Positions 57,831 through 60,000 of a stretch of DNA of 60,000 nucleotides are shown piece by piece. The position numbers and the translations under genes were made by a program. Under the pieces are notes generated by a model, which was not told where the DNA came from, ran no database searches, and saw only the letters and a list, made by a program, of their open reading frames with translations. Position 1 is the stretch's first letter, and each line of letters opens with the position of its first letter. The DNA comes from Strigamia acuminata (Eukaryota; Arthropoda; Chilopoda; Geophilomorpha; Linotaeniidae): NCBI GenBank assembly GCA_949358305.1, contig OX442314.1:45456581-45516580 (forward strand), written 5' to 3'.

Positions 57831-60000
57831 ATGGACGAGGAAGAGAACGACGTGCTGGCCATAGAGCACGAGGACGAGGAAAACTGGGACCGCGATGTAA
57901 ACCAAGTCCATCCCGATCAGGTAGAAGTCGGCATCGGCACATGAGAACTAGTTCCGTGCTGCTGAAGAAGAAATTTTGTTGACTAATACCTGACATGAGT
58001 GCTTTGCACTCACAATAGCGTATAATTAATTATTAACCGCGATCGCTCACACGATCGTATTTTTTTCTTGTTAATTTGTTTTCGGGGTGCGAGCGCAGAC
58101 TTCAAGTCGCCTCGCGTCTCGAAAATTCCTCATGACTTGAGTCACGAGCGAGACAATGGGCTCGAGCCATAGATAATTTTATGACAAGGGGAGAATATTC
58201 TGTAAAAGAATATTTTTTCTCCACAAGTAATTTGACGCATCAAATTGATGCAACTTAACATTCGTACGATGAATTTTTCGGTGTGTTGGATAAATTTAAT
58301 TTGACTTTAACTTTTTTAAAAATTAGACAAAGTCCGACTTCGGAATAATTCTTTATTAGGTTTATTTATTTAATAACATTTCGACAAGCACATTTATTGT
58401 GCGATTTTAGTAATAATTTACACCCGACGAATTCTTTTTACGAATGACTGATAATTATTAATTTAATTATTAGTAATGTTCTAATTAATGTTAGAATTAA
58501 TTTGAAGTAAAATCTGATGATAAGAATCCAGATTAAAGGCTCGATTCCGTCTCGCTGTGCGTTTTGGACATGAGACAGATTTTTCACGTGATGACTTCTC
58601 TTTTTCTATCCGACGAGGGACAATTCGTCCTACGTTTGCACCGATAGACAGGAATCGGTCTCGACGGACGGCTGCACGTACTGGCAACGTCCCTCGAAAC
58701 CAACCATTTATCTACGTATTTAAATATTAACTTTTTATTAATTGTTTATTTCTCCATCCTTCCAGATGGCACTACGTAAAACATGGGGACCATTAGACCC
58801 CGCTTGCATCACTCGTGGCGGGATATTTCGAGGCGCGCTGCCCGATTTTTACCGACGATGTTTCGGCGAGGACGCCGACCCTTGGCGCCTGCGAATACTA
58901 CATTCCCGATGCATCGCCCGACGTTGGGTACGAGACTGTACGCTCCTGGACACGTTCCCGGAGGGGATGCGCGAAGGCATCGCCACAGAGTTAGCTCGTG
59001 ACGAGGACCCGAAATCGCCAATTTTCCACCCCGGATTGTCAAGTCAGTACACTGGCACTCCGGCGGAGGAACACGTGCTGCATGCGTGGCGAGCAGCCGA
59101 GACAGAAGAGGCCCGTGAGGCCATCTATCAGCAGTATAGACAACAGCTGGTGGATACCGCTGCGGCAGTGGCCGAGCGCATCCTCCAAAACGAGGGGATG
59201 ACCGCGGATGATATTCATCTGTGGTTTGAGAGGCTGCGATTGGGAGAGAGTACGCCCCAGTGGAGACCTCGGATGGGAATTTTAACGTCCCAGGCCGAGA
59301 TGTGGCAGCTCCACCACCTGGGGATTTTGGGGCCCAAAAGCAGCTACCCGCGGAAGCGCAAGCGCTCCAAAGGCGCCGGGAACAGCCAGTCGCGTTCCCC
59401 GGTGACAACCAAGAAGCAGCGTGTCGCTCAAAACACGACTGAAAGCAACGAAGCTGGGCCATCCACTAGTACGGTGCGTGACCCTTCGCAGTATTCACGA
59501 CCGCGAATTTTCGTAAACCGTCAGATTAAAGACGGTAAGGAGTGCAAGGAGGTTTGGATGTCTGGTGATGAAGAGCGAGTCTCTCGTCCCAGCACTTCTA
59601 GACGTCCGCTGACTCATCGCGAGCAGCGGAAAAAAGATCGCAAGGAGCGATACTTCGCGAGGTGCGAAGCTCGGGGCCGTCCCATCCCCGAACCCGCCTA
59701 CATCTCCAAGAGAGCGGGTCGACGAAGTGGTAGCCAGTCAGGTGAGCGACACGTCCCAGCGGCAGATACGCGGGACCTTCGCGAGATTCTGACTCAGATG
59801 AAGCGGACGAAACTGACACGTTTCGATCCCGCGATGAAACACGCCAGGAAGATGGGTGTTGTCACCGACGGGAAGGTGACCCCACACGAGGTGGCAAGGT
59901 GGCTCGCAGACTACATTAATTCGCGACCACGACCCGATGGCATGCCAACCGCCATCGTGCAGCCTTCAGGCTCCGGACAACATCTCCCGGCGCTCCAAGT
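57831..60000 (+). CDS. Unrecognised two-exon ORF downstream of Gypsy pol (runs off the window)
   Basis: Exon 1, 57831-57920, encodes MDEEENDVLAIEHEDEEN and on to VHPDQ, 30 codons, very acidic. A donor (CAG then GTAGAA) follows, then an 845-bp intron. The acceptor TTTCTCCATCCTTCCAG at 58765 opens exon 2 in the same phase (MALRKTWGPLD..), and the frame is open to the window end, 411 further codons. Unspliced, exon 1 stops at 57943. Exon 2 could instead start on its own ATG at 58766. The protein has helical charged blocks (EEHVLHAWRAAETEEAREAI, THREQRKKDRKERYFARCEA), basic patches (YPRKRKRSKG), and no signal peptide, membrane segment, CxxC or protease motif in the part seen. Its place after pol is that of env, and spliced expression is typical of env ORFs, but the sequence is not Env-like. 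Alternatively it is a gene next to a truncated element. Confidence 0.6.
57921..58765 (+). other. Intron of the third ORF
   Basis: AT-rich with stops in every frame, in contrast to the GC-rich exons. It contains a foldback, GGAGAATATTC..GAATATTTTTTCTCC, at 58190-58222, preceded by a purine run (CAAGGGGAGAA). That looks like a polypurine tract, but the sequence after it does not match the 5' LTR start. Confidence 0.55.

Larger units (their letters stand above)
49086..60000 (+). mobile_element. Ty3/Gypsy retrotransposon, 3' end not in window
   Basis: 5' LTR 49086-50104, primer site 50107-50124, gag 50177-53260, frameshift signal, pol to 57354, then a possible third ORF. The insertion interrupts GGACT|TACGG, whose empty form is at 29628-29637. 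No second copy of the LTR start (TGTTGTGACCCGAC) occurs before 60000. The right border given here is therefore the window end, not a proven element end; only 49086-57354 is certain. Confidence 0.85.

Noticed and set aside
58183-58230. Polypurine tract CAAGGGGAGAA as the start of a Gypsy 3' LTR
   Set aside because: The following sequence (TATTCTGTAAAAG) does not match the 5' LTR start TGTTGTGACCC, and no other part of the 5' LTR reappears before 60000.
1-60000. tRNA or rRNA genes
   Set aside because: The only tRNA-like words found are retrotransposon primer sites. No cloverleaf with A and B boxes, and no rRNA core sequence, was seen.

Overview
This window is nuclear DNA from an animal, almost certainly an insect. 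The evidence is AT-rich introns with GT-AG (and one GC-AG) borders, C2H2 zinc-finger arrays with the TGEKPFKC linker, a 16-exon dihydropyrimidine dehydrogenase gene, a GT31 glycosyltransferase, and Copia, BEL/Pao and Ty3/Gypsy elements of arthropod type. The species cannot be named from the sequence.

Layout. 1-2450: a GC-rich, unrecognised minus-strand ORF with two CxxCxGxG motifs. 2883-3090: a 39-bp tandem repeat. 3499-3668: one exon of an unknown tail-membrane protein. 4402-8886: a 12-exon leucine-rich-repeat gene, an XRRA1 orthologue, with three non-autonomous DNA transposons in its introns (pogo/Tigger-like, hAT-like, mariner-like). From 9231 on there is a tandem array of a DPYD - beta-1,3-galactosyltransferase - zinc-finger unit. 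Copy A is 9231-29633, a lone DPYD last exon sits at 29694-29879, and copy C is 33004-49085. Between 29880 and 33003 lies simple-repeat-rich DNA without a supported gene.

Both DPYD copies carry the same antisense Copia in intron 4 (same 5-bp target duplication) and the same minisatellite-bearing foldback element in intron 12. They are almost identical over about 11 kb at a constant offset of 23773. Downstream of exon 16 the copies differ visibly more, which suggests a recent re-duplication, gene conversion, or assembly collapse or expansion. Copy C reads as an intact 1031-residue DPYD with all Fe-S ligands and the catalytic Cys671. Copy A has a BEL/Pao element (identical 400-bp LTRs) inside exon 16, so its last 21 residues are replaced by 9 LTR-encoded residues and an LTR stop. 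The zinc-finger gene is intact in copy C and broken in copy A by a frameshift and a deletion.

49086-60000: a Ty3/Gypsy element with a 1019-bp 5' LTR, a tRNA-Pro-like primer site, gag and pol. Between gag and pol lies a textbook -1 frameshift signal: two A AAA AAC heptamers, a 6-nt spacer, and a 17-bp hairpin with the gag stop in its loop. Downstream of pol, in the env position, is an unrecognised two-exon ORF (57831-57920 joined to 58766-beyond the window). No 3' LTR is seen before the window ends, so whether this ORF belongs to the Gypsy element is open.

The clearest candidates for something undescribed are the third ORF of the Gypsy-like element, the CxxCxGxG protein at the left edge, and the LTR-made C-terminus of DPYD copy A.
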